Shown here piece after piece: positions 1 to 7,461 of a stretch of DNA of 64,000 nucleotides; position 1 is the first letter of the stretch, and every line of letters starts with the position of its first letter. This DNA comes from an uncultured Ruminococcus sp. GTDB lineage: Bacteria > Bacillota > Clostridia > Oscillospirales > Acutalibacteraceae. Position numbers and translations under genes: made by a program. The notes below the pieces were generated by a model. It did not search any database. It saw only the letters and a list, made by a program, of their open reading frames with translations, and was not told where the DNA came from. The DNA lies in contig CAKSNZ010000003.1 in assembly GCA_934476515.1 (NCBI GenBank), positions 1 through 64,000 of the forward strand. The letters run 5' to 3'.

Positions 1-207
1 TTGTCAACAATGCGAAACAGACTAGATGAATATCAGGTAAGAGCATACGCACTAAGCTGGTATAGTAAGTCAGTCTTAACAGATGAAGACTTAGCAACTA
101 TTGACGGCTGGTACTCAACTGAAGAAACTGAAACAACTAACGAAGATACAGAGAACTCAAACAGTGACTTTGAAGAAGTTACAACAGATACGGAAAAGGA
201 GAATTAA
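1..207 (+). CDS. Small acidic phage protein, possibly 5' partial
   Basis: The frame is open from the first base (TTG, which may be an internal Leu codon) and encodes 68 residues. The first half has a short helical stretch around YQVRAYALSWYSK and LTDEDLATIDGWY. The second half is Glu/Thr/Asn-rich and looks disordered. It ends two bases before the holin ATG, and the holin ribosome site lies inside its last codons, so the two are translationally linked. Small genes like this often precede phage lysis genes, but I do not recognise the family and cannot tell whether the gene starts before the window. Confidence 0.45.
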   Translation: MSTMRNRLDEYQVRAYALSWYSKSVLTDEDLATIDGWYSTEETETTNEDTENSNSDFEEVTTDTEKEN

Positions 208-208
208 G

Positions 209-625
209 ATGAAAGAATTAGTATGTACAACCTTTGGTGTTGTTGGTAGCTTTATTACAACACTTTTTGGTGGATGGAATACAGGTATGATAACTTTAAT
301 TATTTTTATGGCAGTTGATTATGTAAGTGGACTTATTTGTGCCGGTGTATTTAAGAAGTCCTCTAAGTCAGATAATGGTGGACTTGAAAGCAGAGCAGGT
401 TTTAAAGGTCTATGTAGAAAAGGTGTAACACTTCTTGTTGTGCTTGTTGCTTATCGTCTGGATTTGTTAATTGGCACAAATTACATAAGAGATGCAGTTA
501 TTATTGCATTTTGTGTAAATGAACTGATTTCAATAGTAGAGAACTGTGGTTTAATGGGCGTACCAATGCCACAAGTAATTACTAAAGCTATTGACCTATT
601 AAAGAAGAAAGGTGAGGATGAATAA
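209..625 (+). CDS. Phage holin (toxin secretion/phage lysis type)
   Basis: This 138-residue membrane protein is expected to make the lesions in the cytoplasmic membrane that let the endolysin reach the cell wall. Hydrophobic segments are visible near residues 5-20, 22-42 and 70-88, with a fourth weaker one near 92-110; the motif FMAVDYVSGL is typical of the TcdE/holin-4 family. The ATG at 209 follows AAAAGGAGA with normal spacing; an upstream ATG at 101 in the same frame has no such site and would overlap the previous gene, so I reject it. The stop overlaps the amidase ATG by one base, as in a phage lysis cassette. Confidence 0.88.
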   Translation: MKELVCTTFGVVGSFITTLFGGWNTGMITLIIFMAVDYVSGLICAGVFKKSSKSDNGGLESRAGFKGLCRKGVTLLVVLVAYRLDLLIGTNYIRDAVIIAFCVNELISIVENCGLMGVPMPQVITKAIDLLKKKGEDE

Positions 626-1506
626 TGTCATACAAACTGAAAAAGTTACATACAAAGTGTAATTATGAAACAGGTAACAGTGGCAGACAGTACATTGTAA
701 TTCACTATACAGGCAATTCAACTGATACTGCAAAGGCTAATGCTAATTACTTCTATAACACAAATAGGGGAGCCTCAGCCCATTATTTTGTTGATGATAC
801 CAATGTATATGAGGTGGTATCACCTAACAATACATCTTGGGCAGTTGGTGTTAACTACGGTCACAACAATCTGTTTGGCAAGTGTACTAACTACAATTCC
901 ATCAACATTGAAATGTGTAGCACAAAAGGTAAAATCTCGGACAAAACTTTTGCAAATACAGTAGCATTAGCAAGAAAGCTAATGAATACATACAATATTC
1001 CTGCAAGTCGTGTTGTTAGACACTATGATGTGTGCAGTAAGATTTGTCCCGGCTGGTATGGTTGGGTAGGTGACAACGAATCTATTTGGAAGAAGTTTAA
1101 GAACCAACTTAAATATAACTATTGTGTTGTCACTAAAGAAAGCACACTAAGACAGAAAGCATATGTTGATGTTATTTGTAACACAAGCAAAAGTGTTGTT
1201 ACAATCAAGAAAGGTACTAAGGTACAACTTGTTAAGGACTTAGGTAATGGTTGGTCACAGGTCAAATATGGCAATAAATTAGGCTATATTGTTAATTCAC
1301 ATCTTGATGATAAGAGCCTATCTAAGTACAACAAAATCACTGTTCTAAAAGGCAATACTTATTCAAGGGTTAGTAATGGCAAAATTGCATATACTAAAAA
1401 GCTGGATAAGGATAGAGAATTTACCGTAATTGCAGTTATTACATCAGGCAAGTATAAGGGCTATAAGTACCTTTATCGTAACCTTAAGTACTATCTAGTT
1501 AGATAA
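625..1506 (+). CDS. N-acetylmuramoyl-L-alanine amidase endolysin (Amidase_2 plus SH3-like domain)
   Basis: This 293-residue protein should cleave the amide bond between MurNAc and the peptide stem of peptidoglycan. Residues about 20-155 form an Amidase_2/PGRP-like zinc amidase: the zinc His in VIHYTGN, the SINIEMC strand, and VVRHYDVCSKICPGW near residues 130-145. Residues about 170-230 look like a bacterial SH3 wall-binding domain (GWSQVKYGNKLGYI), and the last 60 residues are a basic, Tyr-rich beta-type region. There is no signal peptide, consistent with release through the holin encoded just upstream. A rho-independent terminator follows the gene. Confidence 0.9.
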   Translation: MSYKLKKLHTKCNYETGNSGRQYIVIHYTGNSTDTAKANANYFYNTNRGASAHYFVDDTNVYEVVSPNNTSWAVGVNYGHNNLFGKCTNYNSINIEMCSTKGKISDKTFANTVALARKLMNTYNIPASRVVRHYDVCSKICPGWYGWVGDNESIWKKFKNQLKYNYCVVTKESTLRQKAYVDVICNTSKSVVTIKKGTKVQLVKDLGNGWSQVKYGNKLGYIVNSHLDDKSLSKYNKITVLKGNTYSRVSNGKIAYTKKLDKDREFTVIAVITSGKYKGYKYLYRNLKYYLVR

Positions 1507-1550
1507 TGAAATTAATAAATTAACGATTATAATCAATTTTTCGTGCAAGA

Positions 1551-1588
1551 AACCCCACAACAGTATAGTACCGTTGTGGGGTTGTTTT
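1551..1588 (+). terminator. Rho-independent terminator after the lysis genes
   Basis: The arms AACCCCACAAC (1551-1561) and GTTGTGGGGTT (1573-1583) pair perfectly over 11 bp around an 11-nt loop, and GTTTTA follows. It closes the holin-amidase transcript and argues against any start for the next gene upstream of about 1590. Confidence 0.85.
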
Positions 1589-1632
1589 ACTTTTGTCTAA
1601 TATTTTGTTATAATTTTACCGAGGTGATAAAG

Positions 1633-2409
1633 GTGGACAAGACAGATATATTTATTAATGTTGCATCAGTCATAGTGTCTGGAATTATATCTTGGCTTAT
1701 ATCTTTTTTATATTATAGAAAAGGAAATAAAGATTTACTGCATAGGGGATTTATATACCCTTTTATCAAAGAACTTAATGACCCTAAAGAAATAAGTTCA
1801 TTTAGTATTTCTAAAATAAGAAAAAGCGAATATGTAAAAATACTTACAAATAAAGAATATAAACTAACAGACGATATGTTGAAAAGTATAAAAGAGATAA
1901 AGTCATATTCAGTTTACGGAGAATGCTGTAATAGCCTTTTTGAATATTTTTTATGGCTTATGGAAGATAAAGATATATGTATAACCCATCTTGAATTTAT
2001 TTATGATGATGAGGGGGAATTTGTGGATCAAAATGAAGTGCTAAATTTTGAAAAAAGTTATTTTGAAGAAGATATTATTAGTGTGTTACATAAGTATCCG
2101 TTATATATGTATGATGAATTCATAGATGAGATGGATGATTCCCTTAATAAAGTTTTAAATAACTTTTTATTAGAAAATAAAGTTATAAATGAAAAAATAG
2201 AATTTTTTGAAAACACTAATATATCAAGAATATTTGAAAGATCTATAACACATAAAGAATGGTTGGAAAAATTTCAAGATTTCCAAACTGCTAAAAGCAA
2301 TCTTTTTGAAACTAAAAATTTTAAAAGAGTAATTAAAGATTATAAAATTGATATTACTGATTTTGATTATTATAATTATATATCTGAACATACATTTAAG
2401 TTAAAATAA
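1633..2409 (+). CDS. Membrane-anchored prophage accessory protein of unknown function
   Basis: I do not recognise this protein. It has one N-terminal membrane segment (IFINVASVIVSGIISWLISFLYY, residues about 6-28) followed by about 230 mostly charged, helix-prone residues rich in Lys, Glu, Asp, Phe and Tyr, presumably cytoplasmic. The frame is open back to 1543, but that start lies inside the terminator hairpin; GAGGTG at 1621-1626 is well spaced from the GTG at 1633, giving 258 residues. It sits between the lysis-module terminator and the prophage edge, the usual place for lysogen-expressed accessory (moron) genes. Its A+T content is visibly higher than its neighbours. Superinfection exclusion or another host-altering role is conceivable but unproven. 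Confidence 0.7.
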   Translation: MDKTDIFINVASVIVSGIISWLISFLYYRKGNKDLLHRGFIYPFIKELNDPKEISSFSISKIRKSEYVKILTNKEYKLTDDMLKSIKEIKSYSVYGECCNSLFEYFLWLMEDKDICITHLEFIYDDEGEFVDQNEVLNFEKSYFEEDIISVLHKYPLYMYDEFIDEMDDSLNKVLNNFLLENKVINEKIEFFENTNISRIFERSITHKEWLEKFQDFQTAKSNLFETKNFKRVIKDYKIDITDFDYYNYISEHTFKLK

Positions 2410-2436
2410 AGCATTTATATCTTGTATAGCCTTGTG
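2410..2436. other. Putative attR junction
   Basis: The accessory gene stops at 2409. The reading frame of the downstream conserved gene is open back to a stop at 2427-2429, and family-like residues (a CDKDCLSDLRVYF-type stretch) begin immediately after it. The crossover should therefore lie in or near this interval. The core cannot be defined without the left end or an unoccupied relative. Confidence 0.4.
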
Positions 2437-3158
2437 ATAAGGATTGCCTTAGTGATTTAAGGGTATATTTTACCGAACAAAGCCAATCAGTAATTGACGG
2501 TGCAGTATCCGTCAGAATTAAGTCAGCAGATGTTATTACAGTGTATTCAACACTAGAGCAAGTACCATTCCATAGAGGCTTTTATTCTGTGGATATGACC
2601 TTCTTCTTTGATGTTGCTATTGAGGCATTTATGTCACCGGGTAGTTGCCCTGTAACAGTAAACGGTCTTGCAATTCATAGTAAAAAGGTTATTCTTTATG
2701 GTAGTGAGGGAAGTGTAAAGACTTTTACAAGTGAATATAACTATGATGAGTGTGATTGTAAACAACTTCAACCATCACAAAATCTACCGAAAGCTACTGT
2801 TCAGGTAGCAACACCAATAGCTCTATCAGCAAAGGTTTGTGAGTGCAAATGTCCTTGCAATCCACCTTGTAGAATTCCTGAGTCAATTTGTCGCAGGTTT
2901 GGTGGAGATTTCTTGCAGAATGGTTCAATGTCTGTGTATGCAACAATCGGTATCTTTACAATAGTACAGATAGAGCGAAATGTACAAATGCTTATACCGG
3001 CATACGACTTCTGTATTCCTGAGAAAGAGTGTGTCACAACTTCCGATAATCCTTGTGAAATGTTCAACAGACTTGAATTCCCTACAAATGAATTTTTCCC
3101 ACCAACAGTATGTGATATTGGTGATGAAAATAAAAAGCCTGATTGTGGTTGTAAATAA
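2430..3158 (+). pseudogene. 5'-truncated conserved Cys-rich clostridial protein, apparently split by the prophage
   Basis: The frame encodes a Cys-rich protein (CECKCPCNPPC; YDFCIPEKEC near the C-terminus) that resembles, from memory, a conserved hypothetical family of Clostridia. The first possible start is GTG at 2541, which lacks a ribosome site. The same frame encodes plausible family sequence upstream (DKDCLSDLRVYF, then a strand ending DVITV), back to a stop at 2427. The gene thus seems to have lost its start and first few dozen codons to the prophage insertion. It ends in its own terminator. It could still be translated from 2541 as a 205-residue protein, but I consider it a disrupted gene. 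Function unknown. Confidence 0.62.
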
Positions 3159-3162
3159 AAAT

Positions 3163-3193
3163 AACTGCCATCCTTATGGGTGGCAGTTTTCTT
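3163..3193 (+). terminator. Rho-independent terminator
   Basis: AACTGCCATCC (3163-3173), loop TTAT, GGGTGGCAGTT (3178-3188), then TTCTT. The stem has 11 pairs with one G-U. It ends the transcript of the truncated Cys-rich gene. Confidence 0.85.
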
Positions 3194-3214
3194 ATAGTAT
3201 TAAATTAAACTATC

Positions 3215-3244
3215 GAAAGAAAAAGCCACTCGTAAGAGTGGCTT
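3215..3244 (-). terminator. Rho-independent terminator of the nitrogen module
   Basis: AAGCCACTC (3223-3231) and GAGTGGCTT (3236-3244) flank the loop GTAA. On the minus strand a run of U residues follows (A-rich 3215-3224 on the plus strand), so it ends the amtB-HAD-PII transcript. Confidence 0.8.
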
Positions 3245-3262
3245 ATATAAATTATAGATTAC

Positions 3263-3625
3263 TTAACATTCATTAGCACCCATTAGTGCTGCAACTCCTC
3301 GTTCACCTGTTCTGATTCTTAGAACATCAACAACTTCAGTAACAAAGCATTTACCGTCACCAACAGTACCTGTCTTTAAACATTTTTCAACTGTTTTTAG
3401 TACTTCTTCATATGGAACTTCAGAAACAACAACAGTAACCTTGATTTTCTTAATTAGGTTAACATCTCTTTTAACACCTCTGTAATACGTGTGACCTTTC
3501 TGCATACCACAACCGTTTACATCAGAAACTGTCATACCGTTAACACCAAGGTAGTTAAGTGCTTCTTTTAAATCATCAAAAAGTTCAGGACGAGTTATAA
3601 TTTCAACCTTATAAATTTTATTCAT
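3263..3625 (-). CDS. PII-family nitrogen regulatory protein
   Basis: This is a 120-residue trimeric signal protein of the GlnB/GlnK fold, which normally binds ATP/ADP and 2-oxoglutarate and blocks AmtB. Family features visible are the GMTVSDV start of the T-loop region, GMQKGHT and the C-terminal TGTVGDGK motif. At the usual uridylylated Tyr of the YRGAEY motif this protein has YRGVKR, so an Arg stands at that position and uridylylation there is not expected. ATG at 3625 is preceded by GAGGT on the minus strand; the TTG two codons upstream is rejected. It is the last gene of an amtB-HAD-PII run, so a role in ammonium transport control is likely. Confidence 0.87.
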   Translation of the reverse strand: MNKIYKVEIITRPELFDDLKEALNYLGVNGMTVSDVNGCGMQKGHTYYRGVKRDVNLIKKIKVTVVVSEVPYEEVLKTVEKCLKTGTVGDGKCFVTEVVDVLRIRTGERGVAALMGANEC

Positions 3626-3655
3626 TGTCAAAACCTCTTATTAAATAGTTTTTGT

Positions 3656-4210
3656 TTACCAATCTTTTAGTTCATTACCTTTTACAAGAAAGGCTTTCTT
3701 TGAAATTTCAGCAAGGGGAGAGTCACTGTAACTGTCACTGTAAAAGTCCTCAATCTTTCCGTTAGGAAACATTTCATAAAATCTTCTGACTTTTTCTTTA
3801 CCATGACAGTTTATTCCTTCATATTTACCGGTTTTCATATCAACCTTAGATGCCATTAGGGACTTAATTCCAAGTTCTTTACAAATAGGTTCTAAGAGAA
3901 ATTCGGGGGAAGCTGAAATAATAACATCATCTTCTCTTTGTTTTTTGTAGTACCAATCTTTAATATTATTCTTATGACTTGCCCAAAATTCAGGTAAGTC
4001 CTTTTCTATATTAACATAAGGTAAGAAACGATACATTTTTTCTTTAAAATCAGTTTTGTTACCTTTTTTAAGTACATAAAACTTTGTGAAAGCCTTAATT
4101 AAACCGGGAAAAGTCTTAATAATACCTTTATGTCTTTTTAAGCAAAATAAGTAGAAATCTTTAGTAGAGTCTCCATTATATATAGTTTTATCAAAATCGT
4201 AACAGTTCAT
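3656..4210 (-). CDS. HAD-superfamily phosphatase (HAD-IB, SerB-like)
   Basis: The 184-residue protein has the HAD nucleophile motif DFDKT at residues 5-9, the motif II Ser in IISASPE, a Lys in motif III (CHGKEKV), and the motif IV acidic pair in SDSYSDSPL. The cap between residues about 30 and 95 is alpha-helical, as in HAD-IB enzymes acting on small phosphomonoesters such as phosphoserine. The substrate cannot be told from sequence. It lies between amtB and the PII gene with short gaps (88 and 30 bases), so the three are probably cotranscribed; the link to nitrogen metabolism is by context only. Confidence 0.82.
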   Translation of the reverse strand: MNCYDFDKTIYNGDSTKDFYLFCLKRHKGIIKTFPGLIKAFTKFYVLKKGNKTDFKEKMYRFLPYVNIEKDLPEFWASHKNNIKDWYYKKQREDDVIISASPEFLLEPICKELGIKSLMASKVDMKTGKYEGINCHGKEKVRRFYEMFPNGKIEDFYSDSYSDSPLAEISKKAFLVKGNELKDW

Positions 4211-4298
4211 AAATACCTCTCAAATTGGATTTTATATTATTATATATTTTTTTTAAGTAAAATTCAATAAGGAGGTATTTTATGAAATAATATATTAA

Positions 4299-5582
4299 TT
4301 AAATGTCAGCCGGATAAGCAACTTCACCATGTTGTGATTCGTCAAGACCAAGTCTTTCAACTGTGTCAGAAACTCTAAGTTTCTTAACAAATAGCTTAAC
4401 AATACCGGCACAAATTAGTGTACCAACTACGGCAATTACAATAGTAACTATAATACTTTCTGCTTGTGCAAGGAATAGGTGATAGTCACCAAATACAAGT
4501 CCATCCCACTTAGCACCTGACTGAACACCGGGAGCAAGTTCCTTAACACCGAAGATACCTGTTGCAAGACCACCCCAGATACCGCCAATACCGTGACAGC
4601 CAAAAGCATCAAGTGCATCATCAATCTTTAGAACCTTTTTGATTAGGTGTACACCACCAACACAAATAGGGCTAACAAGTAAACCAATAATAATAGATGC
4701 CCAAATTGGTACAAATCCTGCCCCAGGAGTAATTGCAACCAAACCAACAACTAAACCTGTAGAACAACCAACAAGTGTTGGCTTTTTAGCAGTAATAATA
4801 TCCATAATCAACCATGAGATTAAACCACAAGCTGATGAAATACCTGTTGTCATAAATGCATGAACTGCAGTACCGTTAGCAGCTAAAGCACTACCTGCAT
4901 TAAATCCAAACCAACCAAACCATAGGAATGCTGCACCTAAAAGAACGAATGGAATGTTGTGTGGCTGATAACTGTTTTTGTGGTAATCTCTTCTTTTGCC
5001 AAGAATAATAGCAAGTACAAGACCGGTAACACCTGAGCTGATATGTACAACATTACCACCGGCAAAGTCAACAGAATCAAGGTAAAGTCCTGTTCCAAAT
5101 AAACCTGAACCACCTTCAACTTCTGCTCCCATAAATCCACCACCCCAAACCATATGGGCTAGAGGATAATAAACAAGTAAAGACCATAAACAGATGAATG
5201 GTACAAGAGCTTTAAACTTCATTCTACCTGCTACTGCACCGGTAATAAGTGCCGGTGTAATAATAGCGAACATCATCTGGAATGCACAGAATAGTAGGTC
5301 AGGAATTTCAAGACCTCTTGTGTTTTCACTAATACTAACACCACTAAGACCTAAGAAGTCAAAGTTACCGATGAAACCACCGTTGTCACCACCAAATGAT
5401 AGTGAATAACCAAATAGTACCCACATCAGTACAGCAGTACCGGCAATGAACATTGTAGCCATCATTGTGTTAATTACATTTTTCTTTCTTACTAGTCCTC
5501 CATAAAAGAATGCAAGTGCCGGTGTCATAATAAATACCAGTGCAGTGCAAACCATCATAAAAGCTATACTACCCCTATCCAT
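4299..5582 (-). CDS. amtB: Ammonium transporter AmtB
   Basis: A 427-residue integral membrane protein of the Amt/Rh family that conducts ammonium across the cytoplasmic membrane. It starts MDRGSIAFMM, continues with FFYGGLVRKKN and shows the family signature FAGGNVVHISSG, which carries the first pore His; the second pore His lies in VHAFMTTG. About eleven hydrophobic segments can be counted. The C-terminal tail (VERLGLDESQHGE) is the conserved PII/GlnK interaction region. The open frame continues about 90 codons upstream, but the ATG at 5582 follows AAAGGAG and matches the family start, and the extension would run through the leader hairpin. It is first in a minus-strand operon with a HAD phosphatase and PII. 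Confidence 0.95.
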   Translation of the reverse strand: MDRGSIAFMMVCTALVFIMTPALAFFYGGLVRKKNVINTMMATMFIAGTAVLMWVLFGYSLSFGGDNGGFIGNFDFLGLSGVSISENTRGLEIPDLLFCAFQMMFAIITPALITGAVAGRMKFKALVPFICLWSLLVYYPLAHMVWGGGFMGAEVEGGSGLFGTGLYLDSVDFAGGNVVHISSGVTGLVLAIILGKRRDYHKNSYQPHNIPFVLLGAAFLWFGWFGFNAGSALAANGTAVHAFMTTGISSACGLISWLIMDIITAKKPTLVGCSTGLVVGLVAITPGAGFVPIWASIIIGLLVSPICVGGVHLIKKVLKIDDALDAFGCHGIGGIWGGLATGIFGVKELAPGVQSGAKWDGLVFGDYHLFLAQAESIIVTIVIAVVGTLICAGIVKLFVKKLRVSDTVERLGLDESQHGEVAYPADI

Positions 5583-5613
5583 TTTTTGTTCTCCTTTCAA
5601 TATGGAAATAGAA

Positions 5614-5664
5614 TAAAAAAAGACAAAGACGCAAACTACCTCTAGGTAGTTGACCTCTTTGTCT
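5614..5664 (-). promoter_or_regulatory. Leader hairpin of amtB: probable transcription attenuator
   Basis: On the minus strand AGACAAAG (5664-5657) pairs with CTTTGTCT (5628-5621), enclosing a 7-bp inner hairpin AACTACC/GGTAGTT with a four-base loop. A run of seven U follows at once (5620-5614). It lies between the promoter and the amtB ribosome site and would begin almost at the transcript 5' end, so it should stop transcription before amtB unless overridden. The antiterminating factor is not visible. Confidence 0.72.
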
Positions 5665-5670
5665 GAGTTT

Positions 5671-5699
5671 AGTTTAGCATAATAAAATTTGCTTGTCAA
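5671..5699 (-). promoter_or_regulatory. Promoter of amtB
   Basis: Minus-strand TTGACA (5699-5694), a 17-base spacer and TAAACT (5676-5671) preceded by TGC, an extended -10. A start site about 7 bases on would place the attenuator hairpin at the very 5' end of the RNA. Confidence 0.7.
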
Positions 5700-5787
5700 T
5701 ACTTTATTTCTTGCAAAATTACAAAAATTAATTGAAAATACATTGAAAATACTTGCAAAAATGCAATTAAAATAAAATATCTTGCAT

Positions 5788-5812
5788 TTATTTGTTATTA
5801 ATAAACAAATAA
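5788..5812. repeat. AT-rich inverted repeat in the amtB / DUF5685 intergenic region
   Basis: TTATTTGTT and AACAAATAA flank a 7-base loop. The divergent intergenic region 5583-5996 otherwise holds the amtB leader and promoter, a small palindrome GTTACT-TTTT-AGTAAC at 5881-5896, and the downstream gene's promoter. It could be a regulator site, but may reflect AT-rich chance. Confidence 0.35.
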
Positions 5813-5934
5813 TCAATGTGGAATTATAAAAATCTCTATGAACATAAATTAACAATAAGTATATATTAAATGAAATAAAAGTTACTTTTTAGTAACAAAC
5901 TACTATATTATCGTAACCTTTTGTAATATAGCTA

Positions 5935-5963
5935 TTGTAAGATGTCAAAAGATGTGATATAAT
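5935..5963 (+). promoter_or_regulatory. Promoter of the DUF5685/J-protein operon
   Basis: TTGTAA (5935-5940), 17-base spacer, TATAAT (5958-5963), ending about 33 bases before the first ATG. Confidence 0.7.
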
Positions 5964-5996
5964 AAACTAGATAAATTATATGTTGAGGTGGACAGT

Positions 5997-6866
5997 ATGT
6001 TTGGTTATGTTACTATATATAAAGACGAACTGCTTGTCCGAGAGTTTAATGAGTACAAGTCTGTTTACTGTGGATTATGTAGAACACTTGGCACGGAATA
6101 TAGCAAATTGTCAAGGTTTATACTATCCTACGATTGTACTTTTTATGCTTTGCTTTTGCTTTCACTTAACGGTGAATGTCCCGGTTACGAAAAGAAAATG
6201 TGTAGATGTAACCCACTGAAGAAATGTACTTATATAAAGAATGGTGAAGATGCACTTTCTAAAGCATCGGCACTTTCTGTTGTAAGTGTTTACTTTAAGA
6301 TAGTGGATAACATTTCTGACTCAAAGGGTATTAAGAAATTAGTATATAAACTTCTTAAACCTATTACTAAGAAATGGGCAAATAAAGCAAAAGAAAAATA
6401 TCCTTACATATACAATGCAGTTGAAACAATGTCTAGGGAACAATTTAAAGTTGAATCAACAGACAATGCTCAGTTGGATATGTCAGCAGACCCTACTGCT
6501 AAAATGTTAAAGACTGTTTTGTCTTATGAGGAACAAGACAAATCAAGAAAATTAATTTTAGAAACAATGGGGTATAACTTAGGTAGATGGATTTACCTTA
6601 TGGATGCTGCTGATGATTTAGAAGAAGATAGAGAGAAAAATAACTATAATCCATTTTTATTAATGAATTATAACGGTGAACAAAATTTCAAAAACTACAT
6701 TTCTCAGATTTTGAACCAGTCACTTGCAGAAGTTTATAAGGCTTTTGAATTATTGGATATTACCTTGTATAAAGGTATAATTGATAATATTTTATTAAAG
6801 GGACTGGCCCAAAGGCAGAGAACAGTTTTATTTTCGGAGGAAAAGAATGGTAACAAATCCGTATAA
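5997..6866 (+). CDS. Cys-rich DUF5685-like protein
   Basis: A 289-residue soluble protein that I recognise as DUF5685-like from its start MFGYVTIYKDEL, the CGLCRTLG motif near residue 25 and the Cys cluster around CPGYEKKMCRCNPLKKC (residues about 63-78). The Cys pairs suggest metal binding. The rest is helical, with a DAADDLEEDREKNNYNP segment near residue 200. ATG at 5997 follows GAGGTG with six-base spacing and matches the family start; an in-frame GTG at 5988 lies within the ribosome site. It overlaps the J-domain gene by 20 bases, so the two are translationally coupled. No biochemical role is known to me. Confidence 0.8.
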   Translation: MFGYVTIYKDELLVREFNEYKSVYCGLCRTLGTEYSKLSRFILSYDCTFYALLLLSLNGECPGYEKKMCRCNPLKKCTYIKNGEDALSKASALSVVSVYFKIVDNISDSKGIKKLVYKLLKPITKKWANKAKEKYPYIYNAVETMSREQFKVESTDNAQLDMSADPTAKMLKTVLSYEEQDKSRKLILETMGYNLGRWIYLMDAADDLEEDREKNNYNPFLLMNYNGEQNFKNYISQILNQSLAEVYKAFELLDITLYKGIIDNILLKGLAQRQRTVLFSEEKNGNKSV

Positions 6867-7461
6867 GATTTTGGATATTCCAGAAACAGCTTCTGATGAA
6901 GAGGTAAAGTCAGCTTATAGAAAACTTGCAAAAAAGTATCATCCAGATAAATATGTTGACTCACCTTTAAAAGATGTTGCAGATGAAAAAATGAAAGAAA
7001 TTAATGAAGCATACGATATGATTATGGATATGAGAAAGAACAAAAATTCTCAGAGTCAGTCTGCTTATGGTTCAAGTAATAACTATGGTGGTGCATCTGA
7101 CCCAATTTTCCAGAGAGTTCGTCAGCTGATTATGTCTAATAGTCTTGATGAAGCAGACAGAATGTTAGATTCTATGGCAGACTCACAGAAAAGTGCTGAA
7201 TGGTATTTCTTAAAGGGTATGATTGCCTCTAAGAAAGGTTGGGGAGAACAGGCTTTCCAATATATTCAGAGAGCAGTACAAATGAATCCCGGTAATCCTG
7301 AATATACAGCAGCTTATCAGAACATAATGCGTGCAAGACAGTATGGTGCAGGTGGTGCATATAATCAGCCTAATCAACAGTATGGCTGTAGTTGTTGCGA
7401 TATGTGTGCCGGTATGATGTGTGCAGATATGTGTTGTAACTGCTGTGGTGGTGGATGCTAA
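6847..7461 (+). CDS. J-domain protein with a Cys-rich C-terminal tail
   Basis: A 204-residue co-chaperone-like protein. Residues about 4-65 form a J domain with the HPD motif at 32-34, expected to stimulate DnaK ATPase. A Ser/Gly/Asn-rich linker follows. Residues about 90-155 are helical with TPR-like repeats (AEWYFLKGMIASKKG and AFQYIQRAVQMNPGNPEY). The last 25 residues contain ten Cys in CC, CxxC and CCxC spacings, which could bind metal or take disulphides. It overlaps the DUF5685-like gene, itself Cys-rich, which hints at a shared client or metal. Not DnaJ itself: it lacks the G/F and zinc-finger layout. Confidence 0.85.
   Translation: MVTNPYKILDIPETASDEEVKSAYRKLAKKYHPDKYVDSPLKDVADEKMKEINEAYDMIMDMRKNKNSQSQSAYGSSNNYGGASDPIFQRVRQLIMSNSLDEADRMLDSMADSQKSAEWYFLKGMIASKKGWGEQAFQYIQRAVQMNPGNPEYTAAYQNIMRARQYGAGGAYNQPNQQYGCSCCDMCAGMMCADMCCNCCGGGC

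Larger units (their letters stand above)
1..2429 (+). mobile_element. Right end of a prophage (lysis module and accessory gene)
   Basis: Holin and amidase genes sit back to back, as in the lysis module at the end of many temperate siphovirus genomes. They are followed by a terminator, one AT-rich accessory gene, and then a host-like gene lacking its 5' end. No integrase, capsid or tail gene is in view, so the element continues to the left of the window. The right boundary is placed where sequence matching the host gene begins, just after an in-frame stop at 2427-2429. Prophage identity is an inference from gene content and order. Confidence 0.68.

Noticed and set aside
1543..1632. Longer start for the prophage accessory gene
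   Set aside because: The ATG at 1543 lies just before the terminator hairpin; GTG 1633 has the ribosome site.
4261..4298. Plus-strand AAGGAGGT followed by ATGAAATAA between amtB and the HAD gene
   Set aside because: It would encode only two residues and lies opposite an operon; taken as chance.
5583..5855. N-terminal extension of amtB
   Set aside because: It would run through the leader terminator and promoter and does not match the family N-terminus.
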